In this document: positions 21,287-31,494 of the stretch, piece after piece
Layout of the letters: each line of letters opens with the position of its first letter
How positions within the stretch are numbered: the stretch's first letter is position 1
Origin: Limnomonas spitsbergensis
Lineage: Eukaryota; Chlorophyta; Chlorophyceae; Chlamydomonadales
Length of the DNA: 64,000 nucleotides
Direction of reading: 5' to 3'
Assembly: GCA_037349105.1 (NCBI GenBank)
Contig: JAYJMM010000120.1
Location: 5,398,001 to 5,462,000 of the forward strand
Program-made: the position numbers and the translations under genes
Notes under the pieces: model-generated
Told to the model about the DNA's origin: nothing
Databases searched by the model: none
The model's input: the letters and a program-made list of their open reading frames with translations, nothing else

Positions 21287-24200
21287 GTCAGCAGATTATA
21301 GTGGACCTGCCAAGAAGCCCTCCGTATCACAGGTTAGCAAGGAATCTCTTTTTTCCTTGCCACCGCATCATGAACAACTACCTGCTGCTGGATGAATGGA
21401 GGGCCAAGCCCCTGCTTCCCACAGGTCCTTCTCTTCGTCCCCAACCTGATCTGCTACTTCCGGGTGCTGCTTCTGATCGCGGCCGAGATCCTGCTCACTC
21501 TGGGGCATCCAAATGCTGCTCTTGCATTGCACCTGGCAAACCTCCTTCTGGATGCAGTCGATGGAGCGGTGGCTAGGCGTCTGAACCAGGTAGTAGGTAT
21601 AGAACACATATCTAGGGCTGCGCGGACCTCTGCCATGCTGGTCTCTTACCCCCAGCCATGCAAGGACATGTCTGGCCGGCATGATTGGTTGGATGGAACA
21701 TTCTGTGACTCCTTTGTCGCGTCATTCAAGACCACGCTGTCGGTGCCCTGCATGCAGCTTGTCTGTTTTTTGTTGCAGCTTGTTGCAGCTTGTTGCAGCT
21801 TGGCTGTTTTTTGTTGCAGCTTGTCTGTTTTTTGTAAGGGCGATATCCTAGGCTTCACCTCGCCTGAGGACGGTTGGACGCAAGTCCCATGCGCCCTCTT
21901 TTGCCCCATGAAGCATCTTACATTCCCCCTCCCCCGCATGTCTCCGGTATAACAAGGATTGTAGCATGGATCATAGCATCCTATCCGCCCCCCTCCCCCC
22001 CATCATGACGTGACATGCCATGGACTCAGCATATTTCATACCCCCCCTCCCCCCCCATCATGACGTGACATGCCATGGACTCAGCATATCTCATACCCCC
22101 CCCCCCCCGGCATGTCTCTGACACCCCATGCACTAAACATATGTCATACCCCCCCCCCCCCCCCCTGGCATGTCTCTGACACCCCATGGACTTAACATAT
22201 CTCATAACCGCCCCCCTCCCCGCATGTCTTGTGATGCCTCACAGGTGTCAACCTTTGGCGCCCTCCTAGATGTGCTGGTGGATAACTTGACACGGGCATG
22301 CCTTTGGAGCCGGGCATTCCCAGGCCTGATGGGGATGCTGGTGCCAGCAATAGAAGGGGCCTGTCTAGTGGCCACGCACAAGGTGTGCTGTGTAAGAAAG
22401 CCTTGCTCACATCATAAGGTCAAACAACGTGCTTAATGAACATGCTTTACTGTAATGGGGCCGTGCAGCAAGTACCTAATTGTTTTGGGGTTGAAATTGC
22501 CAACCAAGCCATCCATCTTGGGCAATGTATGTGACCAGGGGAAGATACACAACTTCCAGGTGTGTTTTAATTCTTGGTGTTTTAATCTGAATGGCTGACT
22601 TCCTGTTATGTGCAGAGTGGAGGCAAAGCCTGGAAGGATGGATGCTTCAAAGAGGCTCCGACCTGGGTCCAGGCAATTATGTCCAAGTAAGTCAAAGACA
22701 TGACACCTCTGGGCCATGTCCAAGTAAGTCAAAGACATGACACCTCTGGGCCATGTCCAAGTAAGTCAAAGACATGACACCTCTGGGCCATGTCCAAGTA
22801 ATAAGTCGATGACATGACCCCTCTGGGCCCTGCTCAAGAAGGCTCGGCCGCTAAGTAATAAGTGTATGTCAGTCCGTTAACCCATGCTGGGGCCTTCAAA
22901 AGGCAGTGCCAGACGGTGAGCAAGTCAGCGGGCAGACTGGGCGTGGTGAATCTGAAAGTCTACAAACCTCAAAGATCTGTGTGATCAGTAATCTGACTTA
23001 GCTGCTGTCCCCTGCCTGCCCCCCCTCACGCAACTATATATTTTCTGGTTGCCTAAAAAAAGCAACGATCATAACTGAAGGCGCCCAGCTGACCCAGCTT
23101 CTGTCCCCTGCCTGCTCCCTCTCACGCAACCATCATTTCTGGTTGCCTTAATGATTTCAGGCGCCCGGCTGACCCAGCTGCTGTCCCCTGCCTGCCCCCT
23201 CTCACGCAACTATCATTTCTGGTTGCCTTAATAACTTCAGGCGCCCGGCTGACACAACTACTGTCACCACCACCTGCCTCAGGAACTATGAAAGTCCATC
23301 TGCCACAGCTGCTGCCACCTGCCTGCCTCCCTCTCACACATCATTTCTGGCAGCCTCGATAACTTTTGAAACCCAGCTGACCCAGCTGCTGTCCCTTGCC
23401 CCCTGCCTCAGCAACTTCAGGAGCCCTGCGGACCCAGCTGCCAATCTGCCATCCCTTGCCCCCTGCCTCTGTCATCTCAATCGCCGGACTGACCCAGCTG
23501 CTGTCCCCTGCCCCCTGCCTCAGTAATCTCAAACGCCCGACTGACCCAGCTGATGTCCCTTGCCCCCTGCATCAGTCATCTCAAACGCCCGACTGACCCA
23601 GCTGCTGTCCCTTGCCCCCTGCCTCAGTCATCTCAAATGCCCGACTGACCCAGCTGCTGTCCCTTGCCCCCTGCATCAGTCATCTCAAACGCCTGACTGA
23701 CCCAGCTGCTGTCCCTTGCCCCCTGCCTCAGTAATCTCAAACGCCCGACTGACCCAGCTGATGTCCCTTGCCCCCTGCCTCAGTTATCTCAAACGCCCGA
23801 GTGACCCAGCTGCTGTCCCTTGCCCCCTGCCTCAGTCATCTCAAACGCCCGAATGACCCAGCTGCTGTCCCCTGCCTTCTGCATCAGTAATCTCAAACGC
23901 CCGACTGACCCAGCTGATGTCCCTTGCCCCCTGCCTCAGTCATCTTAAACGCCCGACTGACCCAGCAGCTGTCCCTTGCCCCCTGCCTCAGTCATCTCAA
24001 ATGCCCGACTGACCCAGCTGATGTCCCTTGCCACCTGTCTCAGTCATCTCAAACGCCCGACTGACCCAGCTGTTGTCCCCTGCCCCTGCCTCAGTCATCT
24101 CCAACGCCCGACTGACCCAGCTGCTGTCCCTTGCCCCCTGCCTCCGTCATCTCAAACGCACAAGTGACCCAGCTGCTGTCCCTTGCCCCCTGCCTCAGTC

Positions 24201-25605
24201 ATCTCAAATGCCCGACTGACCCAGCTGCTGTCCCTTGCCCCCTGCCTCAGTCATCTCCAACGCCCGACTGACCCAACTGCTGTCCCTTGCCCCCTGCCTC
24301 AGTCATCTCAAACGCCCGACTGACCCAGCTGCTGTCCCCTGCCCCCTGCCTCAGTCATCTCAAACGCCCGACTGACCCAGCTGCTGTCCCTTGCCCCCTG
24401 CCTCAGTCATCTCAAACGCCCGACTGACCCAGCTGCTGTCCCTTGCCCCCTGCCTCAGTCATCTCAAATGCCCGACTGACCCAGCTGCTGTCCATTGCCC
24501 CCTGCCTCCGTCATCTCAAACGCACAACTGACCCAGCTGCTGTCCCTTGCCCCCTGCCTCAGTCATCTCAAATGCCCGACTGACCCAGCTGCTGTCCCTT
24601 GCCCCCTGCCTCAGTCATCTCCAACGCCCGACTGACCCAACTGCTGTCCCTTGCCCCCTGCCTCAGTCATCTCAAACGCCCGACTGACCCAGCTGCTGTC
24701 CCCTGCCCCCTGCCTCAGTCATCTCAAACGCCCGACTGACCCAGCTGATGTCCCTTGCCCCCTGCCTCAGTCATCTCAAACGCCCGACTGACCCAGCTGC
24801 TGTCCCTTGCCCCCTGCCTCAGTAATCTCAAATGCCCGACTGACCCAGCTGCTGTCCCTTGCCCCCTGCCTCCGTCATCTCAAACACCCGACTGACCCAG
24901 CTGCTGTCCCTTGCCCCCTGCCTCCGTCATCTCAAACGCCCGACTGACCCAGCTGCTGCCCCTTGCCCCCTGCCTCAGTCATCTCAAACGCTGGAATGAC
25001 CCAGCTGCTGCCCCTTGCCCCCTGCCTCAGTCATCTCAAACGCCTGACTGACCCAGCTGCTGTCCCTTGCCCCCTGCCTCAGTCATCTCAATCGCCCGAC
25101 TGACCCAGCTGCTGTCCCTTGCCCCCTGCCTCCGTCATCTCAAATGCCCGACTGACCCAGCTGTTGTCCCTTGCCCCCTGCCTCAGTCATCTCAAACGCT
25201 GGAATGACCCAGCTGCTACCCCTTGCCCCCTGCCTCAGTCATCTCAAACGCTGGAATGACCCAGCTGCTGCCCCTTGCCCCCTGCCTCAGTCATCTCAAA
25301 CGCTGGAATGACCCAGCTGCTGCCCCTTGCCCCCTGCCTCAGTCATCTCAAACGCCCGACTGACCCAGCTGCTGCCCCTTGCCCCCCGCCTCAGCAACTT
25401 CAGGAGCCCTGCCGGCGCAATAGCGGTGGCAGGCCTCATGGGCGCTCCGCTTTGGTGTTGGACGTGTCGAGTGATGCCGGATCATGTGATGTGTAGTCCC
25501 GTGCTGGGAGGGGGTCTGCTTGCTGGACGGGCTCTGGCAGCTTTAGTGGAGGTGTGGGTCCTGAGGCGACACTTTCTGCACGTCCTTCGCATGGATTCGG
25601 CATGA
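21285..25605 (+). CDS. Phosphatidylinositol synthase-like CDP-alcohol phosphatidyltransferase, five exons
   Basis: Predicted integral membrane enzyme (ER/Golgi) that transfers phosphatidate from CDP-diacylglycerol to myo-inositol. Exons: 21285-21332, 21425-21589, 22245-22382, 22616-22686, 25395-25605; phases 0, 0, 0, 2, all GT..AG, giving 210 residues, close to the usual 210-230. Exon 2 starts VLLFVPNLICYFRVLLL, as PI synthases do, and ends DAVDGAVARRLNQ; exon 3 starts VSTFGALLDVLVD. Across the join this is the complete motif D-x2-DG-x2-AR-x8-G-x3-D-x3-D, with the NQ-S-x-FG spacing of the PI-synthase branch. Exon 4 (SGGKAWKDGCF) fits the loop after the motif; the last exon has two hydrophobic helices and ends at TGA 25603. 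An alternative acceptor for exon 5 at 25403 would drop three codons. The start ATG overlaps, on the other strand, the candidate ATG of the GDPD gene. Intron 4 (2.7 kb) is nearly all tandem repeat. Confidence 0.9.
21985..22243. repeat. ~60-bp C-rich repeat before the exon 3 acceptor of the PI-synthase gene
   Basis: Four diverged copies of a unit with a long C run, then CATGTCTCTGACACCCCATG or CATGACGTGACATGCCATG, then CTCAGCATATCTCATA. The last C run precedes the acceptor of exon 3 at 22244, so the array may supply its pyrimidine tract. Confidence 0.75.
22681..22806. repeat. 37-bp repeat duplicating the exon 4 splice donor
   Basis: Three copies of GTCCAAGTAAGTCA followed by AAGACATGACACCTCTGGG and CCAT, then a fourth, altered copy of the first part. 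The first half is the exon 4 end plus donor (TCCAA/GTAAGT). The second half matches the reverse complement of the LINE tail end (CCCAGAGGTGTCATGTC). This is the pattern expected if a very short LINE tail inserted at the donor, duplicated 14 bp of target, and the pair was then amplified. Confidence 0.8.
22807..22852 (-). mobile_element. 46-bp LINE tail with 11-bp TSD
   Basis: The insert, read on the minus strand, is GCGGCCGAGCCTTCTTGAGC followed by AGGGCCCAGAGGGGTCATG and TCATCG. It is flanked by perfect direct repeats AAGTAATAAGT at 22796-22806 and 22853-22863. Confidence 0.88.
22990..25394 (+). repeat. 52-bp tandem array (~39 copies) ending at the exon 5 acceptor
   Basis: From about 23372 the unit is 52 bp: CTGACCCAGCTGCTGTCCCT, TGCCCCCTGCCTCAG and TCATCTCAAACGCCCGA. 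Before that (22990-23371) longer, diverged ~83-bp units share GCGCCCGGCTGACCCAGCTG. Every copy has a pyrimidine tract plus CAG, and the final CAG (25392-25394) is the real acceptor of the PI-synthase last exon. A copy near 23409 reads CAGCAACTTCAGGAGCCCTG, identical to the real junction and exon start at 25392-25411. Frames through the array are artefacts. Confidence 0.95.
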
Positions 25606-26087
25606 TTTGGAATCGTCTTGTTGTTGATGTTGTCGAGGGTGAGGACATTCTGAGGGCTCTTCTGCCGCAACAGCGCTCCTCTGATATTAAGTCTCCTCTG
25701 CTGTAGGATACATCTTGTTGTTGTTGGGGGGGGATAGGAGTCTAGGATACAACTTTATACCTGTTGTGCGCACCAGTCTGTCCGGCTTTTCTGTCTCCCA
25801 TGAGGCTGATTTTGGTGCATCTGCCACTTTATAGTCCATGCCCTACCCCTGGGCCAACTTTCCAGCTTCCGCTACTTTCCTCCTATCGTACCTCGGCTAA
25901 GAGCGGTGCATAACCGCTGGGCCCAGCTCAACGCTCGACTGCTTGGGGCTGGTGGGGGATAAGGAAGCTCAATTCCAGCTACCATGCACAATTAGGACCA
26001 TGGTGCTGGCCAGCCATGCCACCCTCCTATGCAAGGGGACAGGAGTATGGAACCCAGCACCCCGATCCAAGGTGCAGCCATGCCCAC
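25606..26087. other. 3' flank of the PI-synthase gene with repeat D3, copy 2
   Basis: Contains the presumed 3' UTR and, at 25965-26065, the second copy of dispersed repeat D3 (CTCAATTCCAGCTACCATG, then ACCATGGTG and CCACCCTCCTATG). No gene seen. Confidence 0.6.
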
Positions 26088-26096
26088 ATCCTATGT

Positions 26097-26144
26097 TAAT
26101 GACGTTGCGCCTCTGGGCCCTGCTGAAAGAAGAAGCTCAGCCAA
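26097..26144 (-). mobile_element. 48-bp LINE tail with 9-bp TSD
   Basis: The minus strand ends CAGGGCCCAGAGGCGCAACG, then TCATTAA. It is flanked by ATCCTATGT at 26088-26096 and 26145-26153. Confidence 0.85.
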
Positions 26145-26183
26145 ATCCTATGTGATGGGGCAGGAACTTGAAGGCATACCTCA

Positions 26184-27062
26184 TGTCGCACCATAAAGCA
26201 GTAACTTCAATACTATGGTAAATACCGTGAACTCCGGTCAGGACGCCTTAGAGAGGCGTCATCTACTCACAAATATGGTACAGCGCCGTACACTCAGGCT
26301 CCTTGTACTACATACAAGAGCTGTTTAACAGGATAAATGTAAGGCACAGCCCTAGTAGGAGAGTCTTCCTGTCTAGGGCCTGTCTGGGTGTCCCTGTCTC
26401 GTGGGTACCGCCCCTACTACTTTACTCGCGATGTGCGCTTCGGGTCCGTGGCGGACTTCTTTCCTCACGACAGTGATGGACGCCTACGGGCAGGCTCAGT
26501 GACTACTCACTGGCTGCGAGTGCTCAGCGAGTTAAGCTGTGAAGCTGGATGATGTAAGACTAGCAAATAGACTGGGGAGCACAGGCCTTCTGGCCGTCTG
26601 GGTGCGATCCAGCGGGGCTATGTACAGGGGCACTTACCGCGCGTCACGCGGTGAGGTGGCCGAAGCGTAGACTGCGTACTTCTTCTTCGGCAGGGGTCTC
26701 GGTCCTCAACTGAGGGTTCTATCTCCTGCTATACCAGCGGAGGCTGTATATGCTTGACTTGAGTTTAGGTACTGACTTATGGGAACGCAGAAGGTCTCAT
26801 TCACAGATGACGGCCGGTGCTTGTTACAAATAGAGGGCTGTCCTTTAGAAAGGGACGAAGTAACTAGTTTAGGCAATTGCCGGGATACAGGAACCCGACA
26901 GGCCCAATTCAGAGTACGGTAGAATCTGCTAATCCCCTTGCGTAAGCGGGTTTATAGGTCTCAGTTCAAATCAGGAGACTCCGCAGAGAAGCTGCGGAGG
27001 CTCCGTGGCCGCTAACTGCGGTTCAAACGGTTCTGTCACGTATACGGTAATATACTGTGACA
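26184..27062. mobile_element. Candidate solo LTR
   Basis: An 879-bp non-coding interval of distinct composition that begins TGTCGCACC and ends TACTGTGACA. It is flanked on both sides by CTCA (26180-26183, 27063-27066). TG..CA ends with a short inverted repeat (TGTCGCA/TGTGACA) and a 4-bp direct repeat suggest an LTR left by recombination of an LTR retrotransposon. No internal genes, primer-binding site or second copy is present in the window. Confidence 0.35.
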
Positions 27063-27170
27063 CTCAGCTTGATTTTGCCATCACCACTGGTCATGAGGGA
27101 CGAAGAACGTATGCAATATGCAATGCCTTATGCAATGCCTTTTCTATGGAGGGTGAGGGATATGTCCTTC

Positions 27171-27292
27171 GTGAAGTTTTATAAGTTTTTTCAGTCCAAC
27201 GGGGCATCACATTTAATGTATGGGACATGTGCCCGTAAACCGGTACATGCACTAAATACGCTAGGACAGCGAGCGAAAACCAGTGACCCCCC
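27171..27292 (+). repeat. Dispersed repeat D2, copy 3
   Basis: Contains GTGAAGTTTTATAAG, GCATCACATTTAATGTATGG and GACATGTGCCCGTAAACCGG, plus a GGACAGCGAGCGAAAACCA end shared with 16622-16748. Confidence 0.75.
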
Positions 27293-27599
27293 CTGGGCAA
27301 GCAACCAACACACAACCACCGAGCAGTAGCGTGGGAATGAACCCTTTAGTGCAGAAGATTAGCCCCAGCCATAAAACATGACGTGGGTGCAGAAGAGTTT
27401 GGTTGGACGCCTAGGAAAATTGAGAAGGACAAAATAGAGTGCACGTGACATTTTCTAAATATGTGTAACAATTATGTGATGCGTGAGCGAAACTTGAGTG
27501 AGTTTAAGTGTTTTTAGTTGTGTGAACAAGGTGTGGAGTTGTGTGATGCGTAACTTAAGTGAGTGAAGTGTTAAAAAGTGTGAACTGTGTATATAAATC

Positions 27600-27845
27600 A
27601 TACAAATGCGTATGAGAAACTTCTGTTTGTATTGCTCTCTATCTTTCCTTCCCCCTCTTAAGTTCACTTTCCTTTTCCCAACTTCAATGTTGGGCACTCA
27701 CGCGGGAGAGTTTTTTTGAACAGGGCCCAGAGGTGTTGTGTAACGTCATCGACCTGTTGTTTCCTTCTCCCAACTTCACTGTTGGGCGCCTACGCGGCCA
27801 AGACTTTTTTAAACAGGTTTTAAGAGGTGTTACGTCATTAACTCC
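27600..27845 (+). mobile_element. Two LINE 3' tails in tandem
   Basis: Two plus-strand copies: 27600-27750, with a pyrimidine-rich 3' UTR, hairpin CCCAACTTCAATGTTGGG and end GGGCCCAGAGGTGTTGTG, then TAACGTCATCGAC; and 27757-27845, with hairpin CCCAACTTCACTGTTGGG, then CGCCTACGCGGCCAAG and TTACGTCATTAAC. Both are truncated to the last 90-150 bp of the element. Confidence 0.8.
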
Positions 27846-27849
27846 TGGT

Positions 27850-28954
27850 CATCACGATACCAGTTCAGACAATCCTCTGCACCCATAGCGTCGCTGGCCA
27901 GACATCAACATACAGCGGGGCATTTTCCGGATCGGATGTTATGGTGGGAGGGCTTCAGAAGGGCGACAAAAACAGAGTTGAGGATAGATACCTCCCGGAT
28001 ACTGAGACATCTGGCGACATTTGCCTCAGTAGCTTAGCGTCGTTACATTAACAAACAGTAATCCCTTGCGAAGGGCCCTCGCGGGGGGATGTGCGACCAG
28101 TGGGTCGTGGGGGGACTGCTTCACGAGATATTTCCAACACAGCGGTACAACTTGTATGTTGCCAACTTGGGCTTTGTCCAGCTGAGCATATACAAGCACT
28201 TCTCTCGACGTGCCTGCATGAGTCCAGCTGGACAAATTGGAAAATGAAGAGCTGTAGAGGCGATGTACAGCTGCTTGCATCATTGCCGTACCCATAGATG
28301 TGGAAGGCGGAAGCAAGCCGGATACAGTGCAACTAAACCTCTACCTCTATAAGTCCACCTGCCAACAACAACTGCCATGCATGCTACACACTTCTTGCTG
28401 CTGCTGTGGATATTGGATGTAATCTGATGGTATGCCGCCTCAAGAATGCTAAGCCAAGAGCAGTTTAACTTGCTAGAAAGCAACGTGATATCATACTTTT
28501 CTTACAAAAGACAGTGGGTCGAGAATGCTTTTAAATTTAAACTGTCGATCAGTATAGGAACATCTACATGAATGACAGCAGACCCATGAATTTCAACAAC
28601 TGAAATCTGCGGCATCAAACACCGCGTAATTGAAATTTACACATGACTTCCTTCTCCTAATTCACTGTAGGGCGCCCGCCTACGCAACCGAGCCTTTTTG
28701 AGCGAAGCTCTATCGTCCTTGGAACACGATTTTCACTGACAGGAACACATACCACGGCCAATAGCGCACTATCCTAATACAGCCCAGCTCCTTGTTATTT
28801 CAGCAAACCGACAGTTCGTTGATTTGAACGAGCCTATGTATTGCTTTGTATGATAAGAATGCGAGCATATACATCCGCAAGAGAGAAGAAACTAAAGAAA
28901 GTAGAAGAAGAGACTTGTGCAGTTGTCCACATTCCAACATTTGCCCATATCAGA
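27850..28954. other. Gene-free stretch with one degenerate LINE tail
   Basis: No splice-supported exon was found. At 28640-28720 a degraded tail can be recognised (TTCACTGTAGGGCGCCCG, CAACCGAGCCTTTTTGAGC). The rest is unassigned, AT-richer sequence. Confidence 0.5.
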
Positions 28955-29215
28955 AAGCAACACCCACAAGGAACCATATTCCACACCCACAAGGAACCAG
29001 ATTCCACACCCACAAGGAATCAGATTCCACACCCACAAGGAATCAGATTCCACACCCACAAGGAATCAGATTCCACACCTACAAGGAATCAGATTCCACA
29101 CCCACAAGGAATCAGATTCCACACCCACAAGAAAACAGATTCCACACCCACAAGGAATCAGATTCCACACCCACAGGATATCAGATTACACACCCACAAG
29201 GAATCAGAAGGCTGT
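28955..29215 (+). repeat. 23-bp minisatellite (~11 copies)
   Basis: The unit is CACACCCACAAGGAATCAG plus ATTC. Because 23 is not a multiple of 3 and the unit lacks stops, all three plus-strand frames stay open with the same 23-residue peptide cycle. This explains three overlapping frames of 120-136 codons here; none is annotated as a gene. Confidence 0.92.
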
Positions 29216-29940
29216 TAGCCCCAGGTGCACAGCTGGTCTGCATGGCCCCACGCTGACTGGGCAAGCGCAAAAAAATCTATCTATCTAGCGTATATATAAA
29301 CAGATATACTAGGTGGACGACCACTGCCACATGGGAACCATATGCTTGACCTCTTGACAGGGACCGACGCATGGGCAAGACCATTGCCATGCATGCTACA
29401 TAATCAATACAGGCAGTCACAAGTTGTTCAAGTTCATGGCGACCCGGGAAACATCACCGGCGTCAACGGACGCAGAATACCGGGTGCACTCGTGGCAGGG
29501 CGGCTCTCCTTTCAAAAGCCTGTAAGAACACAATCACCGAGTGCGCAAGCCTCAGGTCTGATGCAATGATCGGATTGATCGCATGCAGAAGCAAAAGTGT
29601 GTTAAAAGGGTGTCATCACACTGGAAGGCAGACCACAACACGCTGAAAGGCAGCAGGCCACACCACACTGGAAGACAAACGTGTGACACAAGTGTGCCGT
29701 CACACTGGAAGGCAGGCTGCAACAGGCCTGGTGAGAAAAACGAAACCTGCAGTAGCAGTCCAAAAGCATGCACTCCTGCAGCATGGTAGTAGCATGAAAT
29801 CAGGGACTATACACCCAGTTTCGCTGTCTTCGTGTTGTAGGGACGTTTATTTAGCCTGCTTCGGTACCAGACCGAAGGTGGCTCAAGAGGGGAGAAGCTC
29901 CAGGCTTCATAACCCACAACATTGTGCTTCATAACTTTCT
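29216..29940. other. Unassigned intergenic sequence
   Basis: Short imperfect repeats of CACACTGGAAG(G/A)CAG occur at 29618-29720. No supported exon. Confidence 0.4.
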
Positions 29941-29954
29941 GCTGACACTGCGTG

Positions 29955-30230
29955 CAGTCGCATGCAAGCTGCTGCTCCTCCTGCTACTGACGCTGCCACG
30001 GCTGCTGCACCTACAGCTGCTACTTCAGCTCCAGCTTCTGCTGACACTGTGGAGCTGCATGGAGGCTCCTGCTCTTTCTGCTACTGCTGCTGCTGCTGCT
30101 GCTTTTGCTTCTGCCCCTGCAACTTCTGCTTCTTCTGTCTCCTCTGCTTCTGCTTCTGCTCCTACTCTTGCTGCTCCTACTGCTGCTGTTGCTGCTGCTC
30201 CCTTGAGAGGGTCGGGCCCCTCGGCAGAGC
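29955..30230. repeat. CTG/TTG-type low-complexity tract
   Basis: Imperfect GCTGCT/TCTGCT trinucleotide-rich sequence. On the minus strand it reads as Ala/Glu- or Ser/Arg-rich peptide depending on frame. It might be an extension of the minus-strand gene at 30365, but the frame cannot be fixed. Confidence 0.5.
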
Positions 30231-30364
30231 AGCCACCGCCTAGGCCACCGCAGACAGCTGCTCAACCAGGCCCGTTCGGTCAGAGCCGTGCCGGCAAAGT
30301 GTGCGATTGGGAAGCTGGCGGTCCCAGCAGACGTGAAAGCATGGACGTAGAAGACCTCAGGCCC

Positions 30365-30922
30365 TCACTTGCTGCGTGGCATCCTGGGTGGCATGAGCGC
30401 AGAAGTCCGCTCAGCCCGCAAGCTGTCCTCCTTTTCGGACAGCAGCAAGGCGCTGCCATCGGGAGCATAGCGGAAAGGCGAGACGAAACTGCCGGGGGGA
30501 AGCAGCGGGCCTATGGGGTGATAGCCTGTCCCCAGAAGGGCACCCTCGGCCTGCAGCAGGGCAGCGGTCATCGGGCAGTCCGTACCGGGCTGCAGCCGGG
30601 CAGCCATCGCGCGTGCATACTCCTCCTCCTGCACCTGCCCCGCTGCCTGCTCCCGAGCAATGCCGGCCGCGATTTCGTCGAATCTTGAGTTGCCTGGCGC
30701 GCCAGATGCGGGGTAGGAGAGGATCCAGGCCGCCGCCGGCCCGTCGTCCTCCAGCGGGGGGGTGCCTATTGGACCGCCTGGGGCCCGTGCAGCTTCTTCA
30801 GGCCAGGCCTCCCTTGACCGATGCAGCGCATGCAGCTCGCATGCGGCATGGGTTGGCAGCGGTGCCAGATTGGGCCTCCAAACGGAGGAGGCGCTCTATG
30901 AGCCACCATGGAGGCTGTTGCC

Positions 30923-30997
<75 letters not shown>

Positions 30998-31260
30998 GCG
31001 CCTGATATTTCTGCTGTTGCTGTTGATGCTGTCATTACTGTCTTGGCTGTATATATTGATGCTGCTGTTGTTGTTGTTGTTGCTGTTGAGTGTTGAGGAT
31101 ATAACTCCCTTGGCGGTAGGATGAGGCGCTCGCAAGGCTCAACTTGAAATCGCTGGCAGGGTGGTGAACCATGAGGAAGGGTTCCTCTTGGTTCAAATCG
31201 CCGCAGGGCCCATATTGCAAGCTAGTGGCTTCCTGAGCGTTCATTGCACAAAGTGAGGAA
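30365..31260 (-). CDS. Possible gene with Gln-rich tract (unknown function)
   Basis: Minus-strand frame 30896 to 30365 is open for about 175 codons and looks protein-like (EEEYARAMAARLQPG, LLQAEGALLGTGYHPIGPLL, ending PPRMPRSK and TGA). Upstream, an ATG at 31244 (MNAQEATSLQYGPCG) opens a 69-codon frame that runs into a poly-Gln stretch coded by CAG/CAA. The two frames are separated by the repeat 30918-31092 and a stop, so an intron or frame change is needed; TAG just before 30895 could act as acceptor. No domain was recognised. The opposite strand is also open here (254 codons) but is richer in low-complexity Leu/Ala, so the minus strand is preferred. This could be a pseudogene. Confidence 0.35.
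30918..31092. repeat. CTG/TTG microsatellite
   Basis: An (GCTGTT)n then (GTT)n trinucleotide run, interrupted at about 31003-31060 by unique sequence and resumed to 31090. It reads as poly-Gln on the minus strand and poly-Leu/Cys/Val on the plus strand. Confidence 0.9.
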
Positions 31261-31494
31261 ACCTGCGAAACAAAAATACAGGGGCAGACGGGGGCCCGTA
31301 ACGACAGCTCATCTTACAAGGCCTCTCTGAAAGGTGTGAAGGGGTGCCAGGGAAATCAAGTCAATTGACATCTGACAACTAAATATTAATAGATCAGCAC
31401 AATGTGCATACAAAACATGCCCAAAACACAATTTTATGATCCCTCAGTGGGCACAGAACCTGCAAAATGTCTTGCCGGTCCCAAGAAAAACAAA

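Noticed and set aside
29924..30688. 254-codon plus-strand frame (Leu/Ala-rich)
   Set aside because: Driven by CTG-type low complexity. The minus strand over 30365-30896 has a more balanced, protein-like composition.
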